64,000 bases of DNA from positions 17,979,593 to 18,043,592 of the forward strand of contig CM026398.1 of assembly GCA_014843695.1 (NCBI GenBank). The letters run 5' to 3'. Position 1 is the first letter of the stretch; the number at the start of each line of letters is the position of its first letter. Made by a program: the position numbers and the translations under genes. This stretch comes from Archivesica marissinica. Taxonomy: Eukaryota > Mollusca > Bivalvia > Venerida > Vesicomyidae. The notes beneath the pieces were generated by a model. The model searched no databases. It saw nothing but the letters and a program-made list of their open reading frames with translations, and was not told where the DNA came from. This document shows, piece by piece, positions 9,208-20,018 of this stretch.

Positions 9208-11845
9208 CATGAAACTCTCTGAAAAATTAAAACTATTTAATATTGACACTATAGTATTACCAACCTTCACAACAGAGACCATTGACTGTCTTTATGATCA
9301 CATTGTTGAATCCATTAAATATGCCGCATCAGAAACATTACCTATTTCTAAGTTCAACAAGCACTCTAAACCCTACTGGACAAGTGATGTAAAGTTAGCT
9401 CATTCAATACAGAGAACAAAGCGAAAGCACTGGATATCTGCTGGCAGACCGCGCGACTCTGCCAATCCGCATTTCAGATCTTACAAAGATGCGAAACGTA
9501 ACTTTATCAAAGTACAGAAAACTGCAATATCCAATTACGAATCAAAATATTTTGATGAGCTAAATAGCGCGGCTGAATGTGATATGCGTCTGTTTTGGCA
9601 ACTTGTTAATAAAAAGAAACAGCGCCGATCAGGTCTCGTAACAGAAGTAACATACAATGGAAACGTATATCGTAGTCCTGTTCAGATATCTGATACATTT
9701 AAGGAACATTTTTCTCAAGTTTTTATACCGAAATCAAATGAATTATTTCAGGAGTCTCATAGAGAAACTGTTGATAAATGCGTCAAAGAATTTCTTACTG
9801 CTACGACTGAAACCAGCTCTTGTGATCATTTGTTAAACAAACAAATTGACAGGAATGAGATCCTAAGGCTTGTCAATGGCCTTAAGAAACGCAAAGCCCC
9901 GGGATTTGAAGGTATATTTCATGAGCATCTCATAAATGGAGGGGACACATTGATTACATATCTCAAATGTTTGTTTGACCTTATTCTAACATCTTCTCAC
10001 ATTCCCGCTCAGTGTAAACTTGGTGTAATTATACCCATTTTGAAAGACGGAAAGCCTAAAACTATTACTAGCAGTTATCGTCCTATCACGCTGCTACCCG
10101 TAATATACAAACTCTTTGAACGAGTTGCACACGAGAGACTGAAATCCTGGGTAAAATTGGAGGATATACAATTTCCAAATGCACAACAGAATGCGTATCA
10201 GGAATACTTAGGTGCTATTACTGTGTCCTTCAACTTGCAGGAAACAGTGGCTCACTATCTCGAAAATAATAGTAAAGTGTTTGCATTGTTCTTGGACGCA
10301 AGTTCTGCTTTTGATTCAGTGTGGCACAATGGTCTTATCTCAAAGTTGTTAGACCTGGGAGTCAATAAGCAATTTGTAAAAACAATACACGCAAACTATT
10401 CAAACATACGCAGCTGCGTGCTAGTGAATGGAGTTCAATCAGAGAGTTTCCAAGTCCTTCAAGGTGTAAGACAAGGCGGAGTATTATCCACCTGGCTTTA
10501 CCTCCTGTACATAGATGAGCTTCTCAATAATCTCGAGTTAAGTAAAACAGGTTGCACACTTGGTCATTTGTCTTGTGGCAATCCTACACTTGCTGACGAC
10601 CTCACCCGTGTATGCCCTAACAAGCAAGCACTCTATATGTCCAGTGCAATAGTCAGAGAATATGCATCGTCATGGAGATACCAGTTTAATGATTCAAAAT
10701 CCAAACTGTTAGTATTCGGTGATAATAGATCAGCAGAACATTCCATAACTTTTGGCAGGACACGCATAGATGCATTCCCTAGAACAAAACATGTAGGCAT
10801 AGAACTGCACAATTCATTTAGAGGTTCTAAGGCAATAGAAGCGCGGTGCAAGAAAGCAAAATCGTCCCTGTTCTCTGTTCTAGCAATAGAATCTGTCCCA
10901 GATGATGTAAACCCTATTGTTCTTGCAAGTATTGTAGAAAAGGTTACTATCCCCGTATCCTTATATGGGTGTGAACTATGGCATACTATTACAAAATGCG
11001 ATTTGCTACTGCTGGAACGTTTCCTGAGGCTTGCTGCAAAATATACTCAAAAATTACCAGTTATAACACGAACTGATATGGCCCTTTCTCTTCTTGGATG
11101 GCGCTCCTTGGAGTCCCAAATTGATAGACGCAAGCTGTATTTTCTGGGGAAAGTATGTAACATGCCAAATGACTGTTTAGCAAAGCAAATATTTGATTTG
11201 CGGTTAAATCTGTTCATGATCAAAGGTGCAAAAAACCAACTCGGTTTTATCCCAGATATTTGCAGAATTCTGGTCAAATACGGTATGTTTGGTTACCTAA
11301 ATGATTATATTAAATGCTCTATATTTCCTGGAAGCTCATTTTGGAAAGTTCTTGTTCGTAAAACCGTCACCTCTATTTATGACATGGATTGGGATCAGCG
11401 GACCCAGTCAGACCCAGTATTTGAAAGATTCAAAGCTGTCCATCAGATATGCAAACCATCCATATTGTACATCTTAGCAGACAACAAAACGTCAATAGGC
11501 TATGTACACTATGCAATCAAGTTGCTCACCAATGTCAACTACAAGGCTAATACAATCTGCATACTATGTCATGTATCTGTCACGGATATAAAGAGACATA
11601 TCATCGCGGAATGCACCGGTTTTCATCAAACCAGACAAGCTTTTATATTCTCATTACAACACTATATTGGTGACACCGTGTCTGGTCACTTGTGCTTATG
11701 TAATTCGGAACATGTTGTGCGTTGTCTAGTAGACCCCGGCATCTTAGCACAATTGGGTACTGATGTTGACAAAACCAGGTGCTATATTTACGTAACGTGT
11801 AAATACATTAGTAATGTTCTAAAAACATTTGAAACCCTAGTTTAA
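9140..11845 (+). CDS. LINE ORF2 C-terminal part: reverse transcriptase
   Basis: A 901-codon frame. Its first ~20 codons overlap the endonuclease frame and are probably not native; real homology starts around YSMKLSEKL. RT motifs: KAPGFEG near residue 250 (APGxDG in most LINEs), SYRPITLLPVIYKLFE near 312-328, the catalytic FLDASSAFDS near 383-393, QGVRQGGVLS near 440-450, and LADDL near 484 replacing Y/FADD with both aspartates intact. A C-terminal zinc-knuckle-like C-x2-C...H...C (CILC...HIIAEC, about residues 805-825) is typical of LINE ORF2. No in-frame stops, so this copy may be recent. Activity would need the frame change near 9195-9205 to be resolved. Confidence 0.9.
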   Translation: MINILFLIHRVFRGKNALVMTYSMKLSEKLKLFNIDTIVLPTFTTETIDCLYDHIVESIKYAASETLPISKFNKHSKPYWTSDVKLAHSIQRTKRKHWISAGRPRDSANPHFRSYKDAKRNFIKVQKTAISNYESKYFDELNSAAECDMRLFWQLVNKKKQRRSGLVTEVTYNGNVYRSPVQISDTFKEHFSQVFIPKSNELFQESHRETVDKCVKEFLTATTETSSCDHLLNKQIDRNEILRLVNGLKKRKAPGFEGIFHEHLINGGDTLITYLKCLFDLILTSSHIPAQCKLGVIIPILKDGKPKTITSSYRPITLLPVIYKLFERVAHERLKSWVKLEDIQFPNAQQNAYQEYLGAITVSFNLQETVAHYLENNSKVFALFLDASSAFDSVWHNGLISKLLDLGVNKQFVKTIHANYSNIRSCVLVNGVQSESFQVLQGVRQGGVLSTWLYLLYIDELLNNLELSKTGCTLGHLSCGNPTLADDLTRVCPNKQALYMSSAIVREYASSWRYQFNDSKSKLLVFGDNRSAEHSITFGRTRIDAFPRTKHVGIELHNSFRGSKAIEARCKKAKSSLFSVLAIESVPDDVNPIVLASIVEKVTIPVSLYGCELWHTITKCDLLLLERFLRLAAKYTQKLPVITRTDMALSLLGWRSLESQIDRRKLYFLGKVCNMPNDCLAKQIFDLRLNLFMIKGAKNQLGFIPDICRILVKYGMFGYLNDYIKCSIFPGSSFWKVLVRKTVTSIYDMDWDQRTQSDPVFERFKAVHQICKPSILYILADNKTSIGYVHYAIKLLTNVNYKANTICILCHVSVTDIKRHIIAECTGFHQTRQAFIFSLQHYIGDTVSGHLCLCNSEHVVRCLVDPGILAQLGTDVDKTRCYIYVTCKYISNVLKTFETLV

Positions 11846-12534
11846 CTAACATCAGTTTAATACTGAAGTGTATGTAACTATAGTGTACATGCTAGCAACG
11901 AACATATAATTCTACTCTCTTACAGGTAACTTGGTTTTCGTTTCGTCAAGTTTCCATAATTCTAGAGAACCCTATATATTGCTATGCGCATTTTCTGTGC
12001 ATACCCGTTATCCGCCTAATTACTAAGGCAAGAAGTGACTGCTTTAAAAGGCAAACAGTGTCTGCGTGACGTTGTCACATGCAAGTGAAATCGTATACAT
12101 TTGTATTCAAGTTAGTTCGAACTTGAATTTGCAACGAATTATATTGTATTCTATACACGAATAACATGTGTCATACGCACGTAACAATTGGGTTAGCAGC
12201 ATTAACATATGCTATGTGAACATTGTAATTTCATTTGTGTAAAACTTTCGAATTGTGTGTGAAACGAAGTTTGTTCTGGGGAGGGTGTCACAGGTGTAGC
12301 AGGGGCCTCGTAGGTAGGGATTGACCCAATCACTGGACCGGCTACATTCTGTGATACACTTTCTGGAATAGACTTTTGACACATTTTTCGAATGCCTTTT
12401 ACAAACATGTTCATATCATTTGTATATATAGAATTTGAAGTATTGATATTCTATTTATATTTCTATGTACTGTTTGTTCTGTTGTCATAAATATGTGAAT
12501 AATCACTGCAAAGTGGAAATAAAGAGTATATATT
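11846..12534 (+). other. LINE 3' UTR
   Basis: Non-coding tail between the RT stop and the downstream direct repeat. No A-run or microsatellite tail follows the AATAAA. A short minus-strand frame at 12202-12414 shows no domain. Confidence 0.55.
12518..12523 (+). promoter_or_regulatory. Putative LINE polyadenylation signal
   Basis: AATAAA within AGTGGAAATAAAGAG, about 12 nt before the downstream direct repeat. A similar GTGGAAATAAAG context occurs near 31092. Confidence 0.45.
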
Positions 12535-14606
12535 AAGATCATTGTTTTATGATTGGTACCAATAGAAGACAAAGACGTGTATGACATTGGGTAAATATCA
12601 CACAGTTCACTTACATAAATTTATATTTTCTAAAATGTGAAAGAAAATATGACATCCGCTGCTACCAACAACTAACCAATCACCAACAATACGAGCCTCT
12701 GACCTTGCCTATCGAGAAAAGAAGAAAGAACGCAGGACGTGCGTAGCCGAAATAATATAAATGTTTTGTCAATATTAATTGGATAATACACCAAAATACT
12801 GGCCTAAAGCCAAGTCTTCCTTGTGACATCAATACTAGTACGTACATGTGAACACATTATTAACTCACGGAGCAAATACCTGACATATAGATAACATATA
12901 AAATATAATTTGTATAATATATGTATTATAATTATACTTATAAGAGAATATTCTGCATTTCGATTAAAATAGATCCTCTTTTAGTTGGATTGTCTCAATG
13001 TAGTGGTATAGCCAATTTATAAAGCATAGCATCATTTATTTACTGTCTGCCTTTCTCTGATATAAGTATCACATATAACATTTGCGCATTACATATATAT
13101 AAAGTCCTCGTATGCATTTACAGGTCTCGTTCAACAGAGGAATATGATGACATAATGATAATAACTGGATACGTTTGCCAAATGGAGTTGCTGGTGCAAT
13201 CGGAAGGCACAAGGCATGCATCCACACCACTGCATTAGATGTGATATAGGAATATAAGTCTCTTTGATGGAGTGAGTTAATGAGGTACCAGAAGTATGAA
13301 GGTGAGATAGGACTGCCATGTGATATGTATGGTGGCTACCAGACAGGAACGTATTATACCGGAAATGCTTAAGAGCAGTGTCTGCCAGATCGAGATGCCC
13401 ATCGGTGGCATCTGGCAGGGATGCAGTTTAATCACATACAAAAGCCATGCATACATACCCATTTCTTAAATTTCTTCTGGTAGCTAACCAACCATATATT
13501 ATTTTCCTCTATGTTCAGTTGGGTCAAAAATAGCAATTCTGTATAAAACTATACCACAATTCTATATTTGCAGACTAATTAATATTAAATACATGTACAA
13601 TTAATTCCTTTGTACAAACTTGCTAAATTATATATAAATTATTTGCTAATATAAGAATTAATTTGACTTAAAAGTGTGTTGTGTTTTTACTTTCTTTATT
13701 AAAGTACGGAATACCTGTGTCATAATAAATTAATAGTTGCATCATATAAGAACAAATATGGCAACGGGAGATATTGGGTGTGGTAGGGACTGAGAAAATG
13801 GGAGATATGTATGATTAGAGAGGTCAAGAGGCACTGCAGTTGTGTGCGCTGACATAAGGGATATATTTGTAGGAAATACATTGACATGGTGGAAGACAGA
13901 ACTTGGGCATATGGTAATGTAGGAAACATGAAAATAAAGTACCAGGATGCTAGCTACAACGATAATAAGAGGATACGGGTATGTAATTATGGAATTATGC
14001 GAGTTAATTGTAAGGCTATGTAATATGGTTAAAAGAGAACTAGTGAGTGATCATATCAGAACACTCTTCCAAGCATTAGGAATAGAATCACAAGAGCATC
14101 TTCCCTACCTTGAACTAATACCGCAGGATACAAAGAAGACGCTTAATAAGTACACTTGTACGACTATTATTATTATACCACATTTATATAGCACCCTTTT
14201 CATATCAGATACGTTCAAAGGTGCTTTACAATAATAGTCTGCAAGTAAAAACAGTAAAACATGTAATAAAACAATAGTATAACTTAAAGTAATGTAACAA
14301 TGTATCCTAACTAATTTAGTCAATGAAGTTTTAAAAAAAAAAAAATAGTGTAAGGGTCGCATACCAGGCCCACCCTCGCCTGCCAGGGCATTACGTTATC
14401 CATATATAAAAGTATGACTGTTACTTGTATTAGAGTCAGACGGGGATCGAACCTACGATCCATTGATTACCAGTTCAACGTTTTATCACTGGATCCATCT
14501 GTCAGGTCTACATGTATCTACATTGCCCCTTATATGCTACATTGCCTCTTTTATGCTACATTGCCCCGTTTAGGCGTACCAAAATAAAACCAATCAAATC
14601 ACGCGT
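12535..14606 (+). repeat. Downstream long direct repeat (R2) flanking the LINE
   Basis: Second copy of R1 in the same orientation. It differs by a 66-bp segment present only here (about 13002-13067) and a ~236-bp segment (14164-14399) that replaces about 10 bp of R1. The inverted octamers TGATTGGT (12550-12557) and ACCAATCA (14589-14596) are kept. It is followed by unrelated sequence, not by a second set of LINE ORFs. Confidence 0.85.
14164..14399. mobile_element. Insertion-like segment specific to R2
   Basis: Begins CTATTATTATTATACCAC with a TATATAGCACCCTTTTCA block, contains an A13 run at about 14331-14345, and ends near GGCATTACGTTA. It is absent from R1. No clean target duplication is visible, so deletion from R1 is also possible. 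Confidence 0.45.
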
Positions 14607-15589
14607 AGTATAAGTACTTCGGAACGATTAGCAAGATGGATGCCTCCATGAAATAAATCCAGATTATAATTTAACGATTGAAAATATTTCAGAAAACAGG
14701 TAATACACTATCCTTTATCTTAAAACAGTGGACATTTTAATGTTCAGAACATCTTCTGCAATACATATTTGGCAGCATCTTTTTCTTTTGTATGTATCGA
14801 TATAACCGGGTATCTAATGTGGGTGTCAGTGGTTTCGTATAACTACTTCTTCGTATACAAGGCAATATAGAGTGAAACATTGTGGTGGATTCGTCTAATA
14901 GTATAGTATCACACCTACGCCAATTAGGAGATGGGCTGTTGACAAATTAATCAATTACTGGAGAATATATTATTTTTCACACCTTGATTGGTCGGCTCAA
15001 ACATTTGTGATGCTGGCTTGTATGCCCGTGTTTTATCAGCTTTAGAGCTGAGCCGTGCCATATGTGATTATGTCCAAGCCCTTGAATCATGTATAAATAT
15101 CATGCTCTTCACATCAATTTCATTACAACCATGGCGTCTATATTTCCATGCGTTTTTTGCTCTCGTCACGTTTGGAATCATCGAAAATGCGGCACCGGTG
15201 TATCATATGCTGATTATATGAAGATGGTTCATAAAGAACTTGAAATAATTTAATGCTTTGATGTACAATAAATATATTATTTTAATGACGGTCTATGAAT
15301 TATTTATTCTCCCCCATTCACTTTAATTAATCTTGATTAGTGGCCTGAAACCTAGATAGATAATCACTCCTGGTATGGCAAACACACGGCTACATAGTCC
15401 CATTCATAATTGTGTCTAATTACCTAAATAGCTAATAATAGCATTATTATAATGGGCCTGTATAGCGCAGTACTATTAAATCAATTATACGAACCTGTGA
15501 TTATACGAATGCACTAGTATACGAAACTACCATTAGACGAACAAGGAATTATACGAAACCACCTGAATTCTCTAATTTATATGTTTCAG
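14607..15589. other. Intergenic, upstream of the zinc-finger gene
   Basis: No recognised gene or transposon. Short ATTATACGAA-type repeats occur at 15485-15560. The segment just before 15590 ends in a pyrimidine-containing acceptor (TATATGTTTCAG), so a non-coding first exon probably lies upstream but cannot be placed. Confidence 0.45.
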
Positions 15590-15603
15590 TTTCGAGCATA
15601 AAC

Positions 15604-17418
15604 ATGGAAACTGCAGGAAATAATCTGTTAGTGTTACCACTTGAGGCCAGTGAAATATTGGGTGACGTGAACCTCGACATGAATCATGTGGGAACAGCCA
15701 CGGATACCTGTGTTGACCGTGTTGCAGAGATGTCGATTGATCAAGCGAATCACAGTAATATCTCATGTATGGAACATAACAGCATGGATCTTGAATTTGT
15801 ACATCCAGACCTCGAACACAGCGCAGATTTTAATATAGATAACTCAAATATGTTTGGTATGACTGACACCGGGATCGGCGAACGAGAAGATTGCGAATAT
15901 CTGTTGACAGATTCTGTCTGTTTTGATGATGATAATAATCCCGGTTCAGATAAACCAAATGGTGTCAATTGTCCAGGGAAAAGAAATCTGTACAAAGATT
16001 TGGGACTGAAGCTACAAGTTATTCCATTGAATAGTCTTCATTACGTTTCCACTATTGAAACAAGTAAGGGTCTTCATATACTGGCCATTCCTTCTCAAAC
16101 ATCTGTTAGCCCAAGTTACGATGGGTCAAGTGTTAATCATTCTAATCAGAAAATGAAATTTTGCTCGGAACAGAGTACACAGCCAAGTTTAGAGGATATG
16201 TCAATGAACCAAATGCATCCAATGCTATTGTTAGATGGCTCAAGCCACCAGACATGCAGAAGCAGCCAGTTGATGAAAAACACAAATTGCCAATTCTCGA
16301 CAAAATTTAATCACGGTTCCATTTCGTCAAAATACAATAAAAAATTGAGACATTCTAAAGATAGAAGATTAATAATTTGCAGAAATGGTTTCAATAAAAA
16401 CTGTTTCCAGAAAGTGCTTAATCGACATAAAATTATACCAAGATCAAAAGTGCGTATTGATGTAGCAAAATCTGCCCCATTAAAGAAACATCGCATGCTT
16501 TCTCTTTTGAAGAATTCAATGACAAATAAACTGAAACAGAAACGAAATCGTTCCCAAGAAATTGTTACGCCTACCAAAGAGGTTAGGTTAACTTTTCATC
16601 TGAAGTCAACTAGTGATACTTATGAAACCCCTACTGCAAAACAAAGGACCTTCATTCAGGAAACTGTCTCATGTAGTGAAACAGAGCGAGATTTCAAAGA
16701 AAGCCAAAGTGCTCTAAAAGCTATCACAACTAGCGAAACAGATATTCCTACCAATTCTAGCTTACCGGTAATAGTTGACGATGCTATGGCATTAATAAGA
16801 AATTCAGCATGTTGTATTCCAGATGACACTTGCACTTCATTTAAGCGATCAATAATTGTTGATAAATCAGCTGCTACATTTGAAGGTGATGTTTCTTCAG
16901 ACAATCAAGCTTCAAGTAAGCTATTTAATGATGAAGATCCGGCTTGTGAAGATGCAGTTATAGAGAATAACAAGGAAGAAAACAATAGTGTAGTGTCAAT
17001 TGACTCTGTACATGACGTATTGAAAACAGCTAGCACATTATGTACAAGAAATAAACGTGATGTAGGATATGTGTGCAACTTATGTTTCTCGACTTTCTAC
17101 CGAGCAGGACATTTCCGTAACCATCTGAAAATGCATGCAAAGATTGCTGCAGTGTCAAAAGTTACACTAGGTGGTAAGAATAGTATTAATGAATCTGAAC
17201 AACAACCTATGAATTCTGATAAAGAGGTGTGTTGCGTGAACAAGGAACTGTGTTGTAATAACGATTATATTGCAACACATGCCACTATGTCTGATTCTCA
17301 AAAGAACACTGTAAATCTAATCAGCATGAATAGATGTGAATTTTGTGGCATGGAATTCAAGACGAAAGGAAATTTGACGCGGCACAAACTGACACATAAC
17401 CTAGAGTCAAAAACACAG
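15604..17418 (+). CDS. C2H2 zinc-finger protein, coding exon 1
   Basis: A 605-codon exon from ATG 15604 to a donor at CAG|GTATGC. An acceptor ends at 15589, so the start codon lies 14 nt into an exon. Residues 1-480 are a long, probably disordered Ser/Asn/Asp-rich region, acidic at first and basic around 230-330 (KLKQKRNR, a possible nuclear localisation signal). Two C2H2 fingers follow: residues 491-511 (C-x2-C-x12-H-x3-H) and 578-598. The gene joins in one frame with exons at 18741, 20019 and 22954, giving 718 residues and six fingers. It is probably a nuclear DNA-binding transcription regulator. No orthologue is recognised, and a KRAB, BTB or ZAD domain is not seen. Confidence 0.9.
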
Positions 17419-17589
17419 GTATGCAACTGTATGACATTTATGTTAAAATGACACTTATGTACTTTTTCTCGAAAACTTGCAAATTAACATTAGCAACATT
17501 GAAGTAACACGGAAGCACCTTGAGGACCTGGGATGGACAAGATAAAGCTGGACAGATGGCATCATAATCCTTTGAAAAAAGGGGAGATT

Positions 17590-17657
17590 TATTAATTTAT
17601 TGGTCTAAAAATAGCATGCACCAGTCCATGTCAGATACTTGGGGTTGAAAGGGTTAA
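17590..17657 (-). mobile_element. P1 MITE end fragment
   Basis: The reverse complement starts TTAACCCTTTCAACCCCAAG and continues with GACATGGACTGGT, matching the left end of the P1 family (20900-21143). The rest of the element is missing. Confidence 0.65.
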
Positions 17658-17758
17658 AGTTACATTCCTGTTCAAACTGATTGTCACAATTTCTAAAAAA
17701 TGTTGATATGCAATTGTATTCGTTACAAAATCGGTATAAATTCAACATTTTTAATGTA

Positions 17759-17948
17759 CAGTCAAACCTGTTGTAAAGGCCACCTCCGAATAAAGGTCGC
17801 ATATGAAAACCCTGTCTCTAAAGACCACCATTTTTCTCTCCTGTCAAGCCATTTTCAATGCATTTTAACCCTCTATTGAGAGGCCACCTGCCAACAAAGG
17901 CCACTTATTGACTTTCCCGAGGGTGGCCTTTATAGACAGGTTTGACTG
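17759..17948. mobile_element. pogo/Tc1-mariner-like MITE (TA target)
   Basis: About 190 bp flanked by TA, with inverted ends CAGTCAAACCTGT and ACAGGTTTGACTG. The interior has repeated AAAGGCCAC/GGTGGCCTTT blocks. No transposase is present. Related termini occur at 23291-23451 and 37735-37912. Confidence 0.75.
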
Positions 17949-17975
17949 TACATGAACATTGTTGAAAAATAAAAA

Positions 17976-18222
17976 GTTTAAACTTTATTTATTTTACAAC
18001 GATTGCGAAGAAAGTTCTAACAACTTATATTAATCACTCTCGTTGGCGCGGATGAAAGCGTATATGTTGTCATTCGTATGGGAGGAAACCGGAGTACCAG
18101 GAGAAAACCCACCTGTCTGATCTGGCGACCACCGTACCATCTCACATACTGACCGGTCTGAGGATCGAACCCGGGTTACATTGGTGAGAAGCGAGCGCGC
18201 TACCCACTGCGCTAATCAGACA
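17976..18222 (-). repeat. V-core SINE (RUDI-like), full length
   Basis: The reverse complement runs from a tRNA-like head with A-box (TAGCGCAGTGGGTAGC) and B-box (GGTTCGATCCTC) through the V-core-like CTCCGGTTTCCTCCCA to the tail GATTAATATAAGTTGTTAGA and an AAATAAA end. Confidence 0.82.
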
Positions 18223-18396
18223 GTTGACAAATAGATAATCTAGTTAGTCTTTTTTCATTTGGCTCTATTGGTAGCTCCATTTCACCATATCAAATCATAA
18301 CCGCCATGAAATTAATGTGTGTAAATCACTTTTTGTATGTTTTATTAATATTGCTGGCATATAAAACGGGACACTCGCATACATGTACAATGCAAT

Positions 18397-18584
18397 AGCG
18401 TTTTTCTAACAGGAATATATCTTTAATAGTTCAAAATATGACAATCTTGTTAGTTGTGATAGTGTTTTTCTAACAGGAATATATCTTTAATAGTTCAAAA
18501 TATGACAATCTTGTTAGTTGTGATAGCGTTTTTCTAACAGGAATATATCTTTAATAGTTCAAAATATGACAATCTTGTTAGTTG
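18397..18584. repeat. Tandem repeat, 64 bp x 3
   Basis: Three copies beginning at 18397, 18461 and 18525, each starting AGYGTTTTTCTAACAGGAAT. Only one or two substitutions separate them. Confidence 0.9.
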
Positions 18585-18609
18585 TTGAGAAGCACACACT
18601 TCTTCCAAT

Positions 18610-18696
18610 CACAGGGATTCGGCACGTTTGGGGGTACTAGTATATATAGTATTTAAATATATATACTAGTACCCCCAAACGTGCCGAATCCCTGTG
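18610..18696. mobile_element. Palindromic hAT-like foldback MITE, copy 1
   Basis: An 87-bp near-perfect inverted repeat: arms CACAGGGATTCGGCACGTTT and its complement around a short AT spacer. It is flanked by the exact 8-bp target duplication CTTCCAAT (18602-18609 and 18697-18704). An 8-bp duplication with CAGGG-type ends suggests hAT. It sits 44 nt upstream of the exon 2 acceptor. Confidence 0.85.
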
Positions 18697-18740
18697 CTTC
18701 CAATAAAACCTCATATTTTCTAATATTTCTCTTGTCACAG

Positions 18741-18861
18741 GTACCAGGACGATATCACTGTGATGTATGTAGTAAGGGTTTTATGCAGAAATGTGATTTG
18801 AAAAGACATGCAGGCACTCATATAGGAATCTATCCGTACACATGCAGAATATGTAACAAAG
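18741..18861 (+). CDS. C2H2 zinc-finger protein, coding exon 2
   Basis: Acceptor CTTGTCACAG and donor AAAG|GTAATG bound 121 nt. Entry phase 0 matches exon 1; exit phase is 1. It encodes finger 3 (residues 612-632, CDVCSKGFMQKCDLKRH) and the first half of finger 4 (CRICNK), which intron 2 splits. The inter-finger linker THIGIYPYTC resembles the classical TGEKP linker. Confidence 0.9.
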
Positions 18862-18895
18862 GTAATGTACAATAGTTGACACAGTTACTGGTTAA

Positions 18896-19345
18896 ATTCT
18901 GCCTCTGTTTGTGTGTCACACATATTTCCTCTGTTTGTGTGTCACACATATTGCCTCTGTTTGTGTGTCACACATATTGCCTCTGTTTGTGTGTCACACA
19001 TATTGCCTCTGTTTGTGTGTCACATATATTGCCTCTGTTTGTGTGTCACACATATTGCCTCTGTTTGTGTGTCACACATATTGTCTCTGTTTGTGTGTCA
19101 CACATATTGCCTCTGTTTGTGTGTCACACATATTGTCTCTGTTTGTGTGTCACACATATTGTCTCTGTTTGTGTGTCACACATATTGCCTCTGTTTGTGT
19201 GTCACACATATTGCCTCTGTTTGTGTGTCACACATATTGTCTCTGTTTGTGTGTCGCACATATTGCATCTGTTTGTGTGTCACACATATTGTCTCTGTTT
19301 GTGTGTCACACATATTGCATCTGTTTGTGTGTCACACATATTGCT
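18896..19345. repeat. Minisatellite, 26 bp x about 17, in intron 2
   Basis: Head-to-tail copies of a unit containing CTCTGTTTGTGTGTCACACA, with occasional single changes (GCC to GTC or GCA, CACACA to CACATA or CGCACA). It starts 34 nt after the exon 2 donor. All three forward frames are open only because the unit lacks stops. Confidence 0.95.
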
Positions 19346-19447
19346 TAGGTCCTATTGCTATATACTTATTTTTGCAAGTTAGCTTACGTATTGTAAATGA
19401 CATTGCTATTTTACTTTCCAGGAAGTTCACTATAGTCAAGAATTAGG

Positions 19448-19690
19448 CTGTCCGATTAGCGCAGTGGTTAGCTTCTCACCGATGCAACAAGGGTTCGATC
19501 CTCGGACCGGGAAGTATGTGAGATGGTACGTGGTCGCCAGACCGGACAGGTGGGTTTTCTCCGGGTACTCCAGTTTCCTCCCACACGAATGACCACGTTT
19601 ACGCTTTCATCCGCGCCAATGAGGGTGATTAATATAAATTGTTAGAACTTGCTTCGCAAACGTTGTAAAATAAAAATAAAGTTTGATTCA
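19448..19690 (+). repeat. V-core SINE (RUDI-like), full length
   Basis: Head GTCCGATTAGCGCAGTGG (A-box), B-box GGTTCGATCCTC, core GGGTACTCCAGTTTCCTCCC, tail GATTAATATAAATTGTTAGA and an A-rich end. One of the best-preserved copies in the window. Confidence 0.85.
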
Positions 19691-19785
19691 ACAATAGCTG
19701 TTGTATACATGTCAATTTAACAGAATTATCGTTATTTTAATACTTAGAAATGGTTGTTACTGTTTTATTGAAAGTTACTGTGCGC

Positions 19786-19849
19786 AAACTCCAGGCCTTT
19801 CGCACCTGAAGCGAATGCGCTACCACTGCGCTATCACGACTTCCACGAT
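19786..19849 (-). repeat. SINE-C tRNA-like head fragment
   Basis: The reverse complement reads AAGTCGTGATAGCGCAGTGG then GCTTCAGGTGCGAAAGGCC, the head of the SINE-C family (30547-30765). The body is absent. Confidence 0.65.
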
Positions 19850-20018
19850 GAACGAGTACAGTTCAATAACTCTGTCTTACAATAATATTGTCTTATATAA
19901 CATCTGGTCAAAATTAGATGCATACATGTAGCATTTAACATTGATTCCAGTTGCCTATACATGTACTCCATGTTGACATACTATTTGGGTTTTGTGATAT
20001 ATTTTGCATCTATTATAG

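Larger units (their letters stand above)
7693..12534 (+). mobile_element. APE-type non-LTR retrotransposon (LINE), near-complete
   Basis: A 4.8-kb unit with ORF1 (7725-8393), an endonuclease frame (8383-9207), a reverse-transcriptase frame (to 11845), about 0.7 kb of 3' UTR and AATAAA at 12518-12523. An APE/EEP endonuclease before the RT places it among the Jockey/CR1/I/L2-type lineages; the clade cannot be fixed by eye. One frame change separates endonuclease and RT; otherwise the coding capacity is intact, so the copy is young. It is exactly bounded by the direct repeats R1 and R2. Confidence 0.88.
17419..18740 (+). other. Intron 1 of the zinc-finger gene
   Basis: A 1.3-kb intron carrying a P1 MITE fragment, a pogo-like MITE, an inverted V-SINE, a 64-bp x 3 tandem repeat and a palindromic hAT-like element. 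GT-AG limits and phase 0 agree with the flanking exons. Confidence 0.8.

Noticed and set aside
14988..15221. Possible upstream coding exon of the zinc-finger gene
   Set aside because: No domain, no donor in suitable context, and the ATG at 15604 already gives a complete N-terminus.
18876..19446. Frames rich in Cys/Val/Leu across the 26-bp minisatellite, seemingly secreted or membrane-like
   Set aside because: All three forward frames are open because the repeat has no stop; the region lies inside an intron of the zinc-finger gene.
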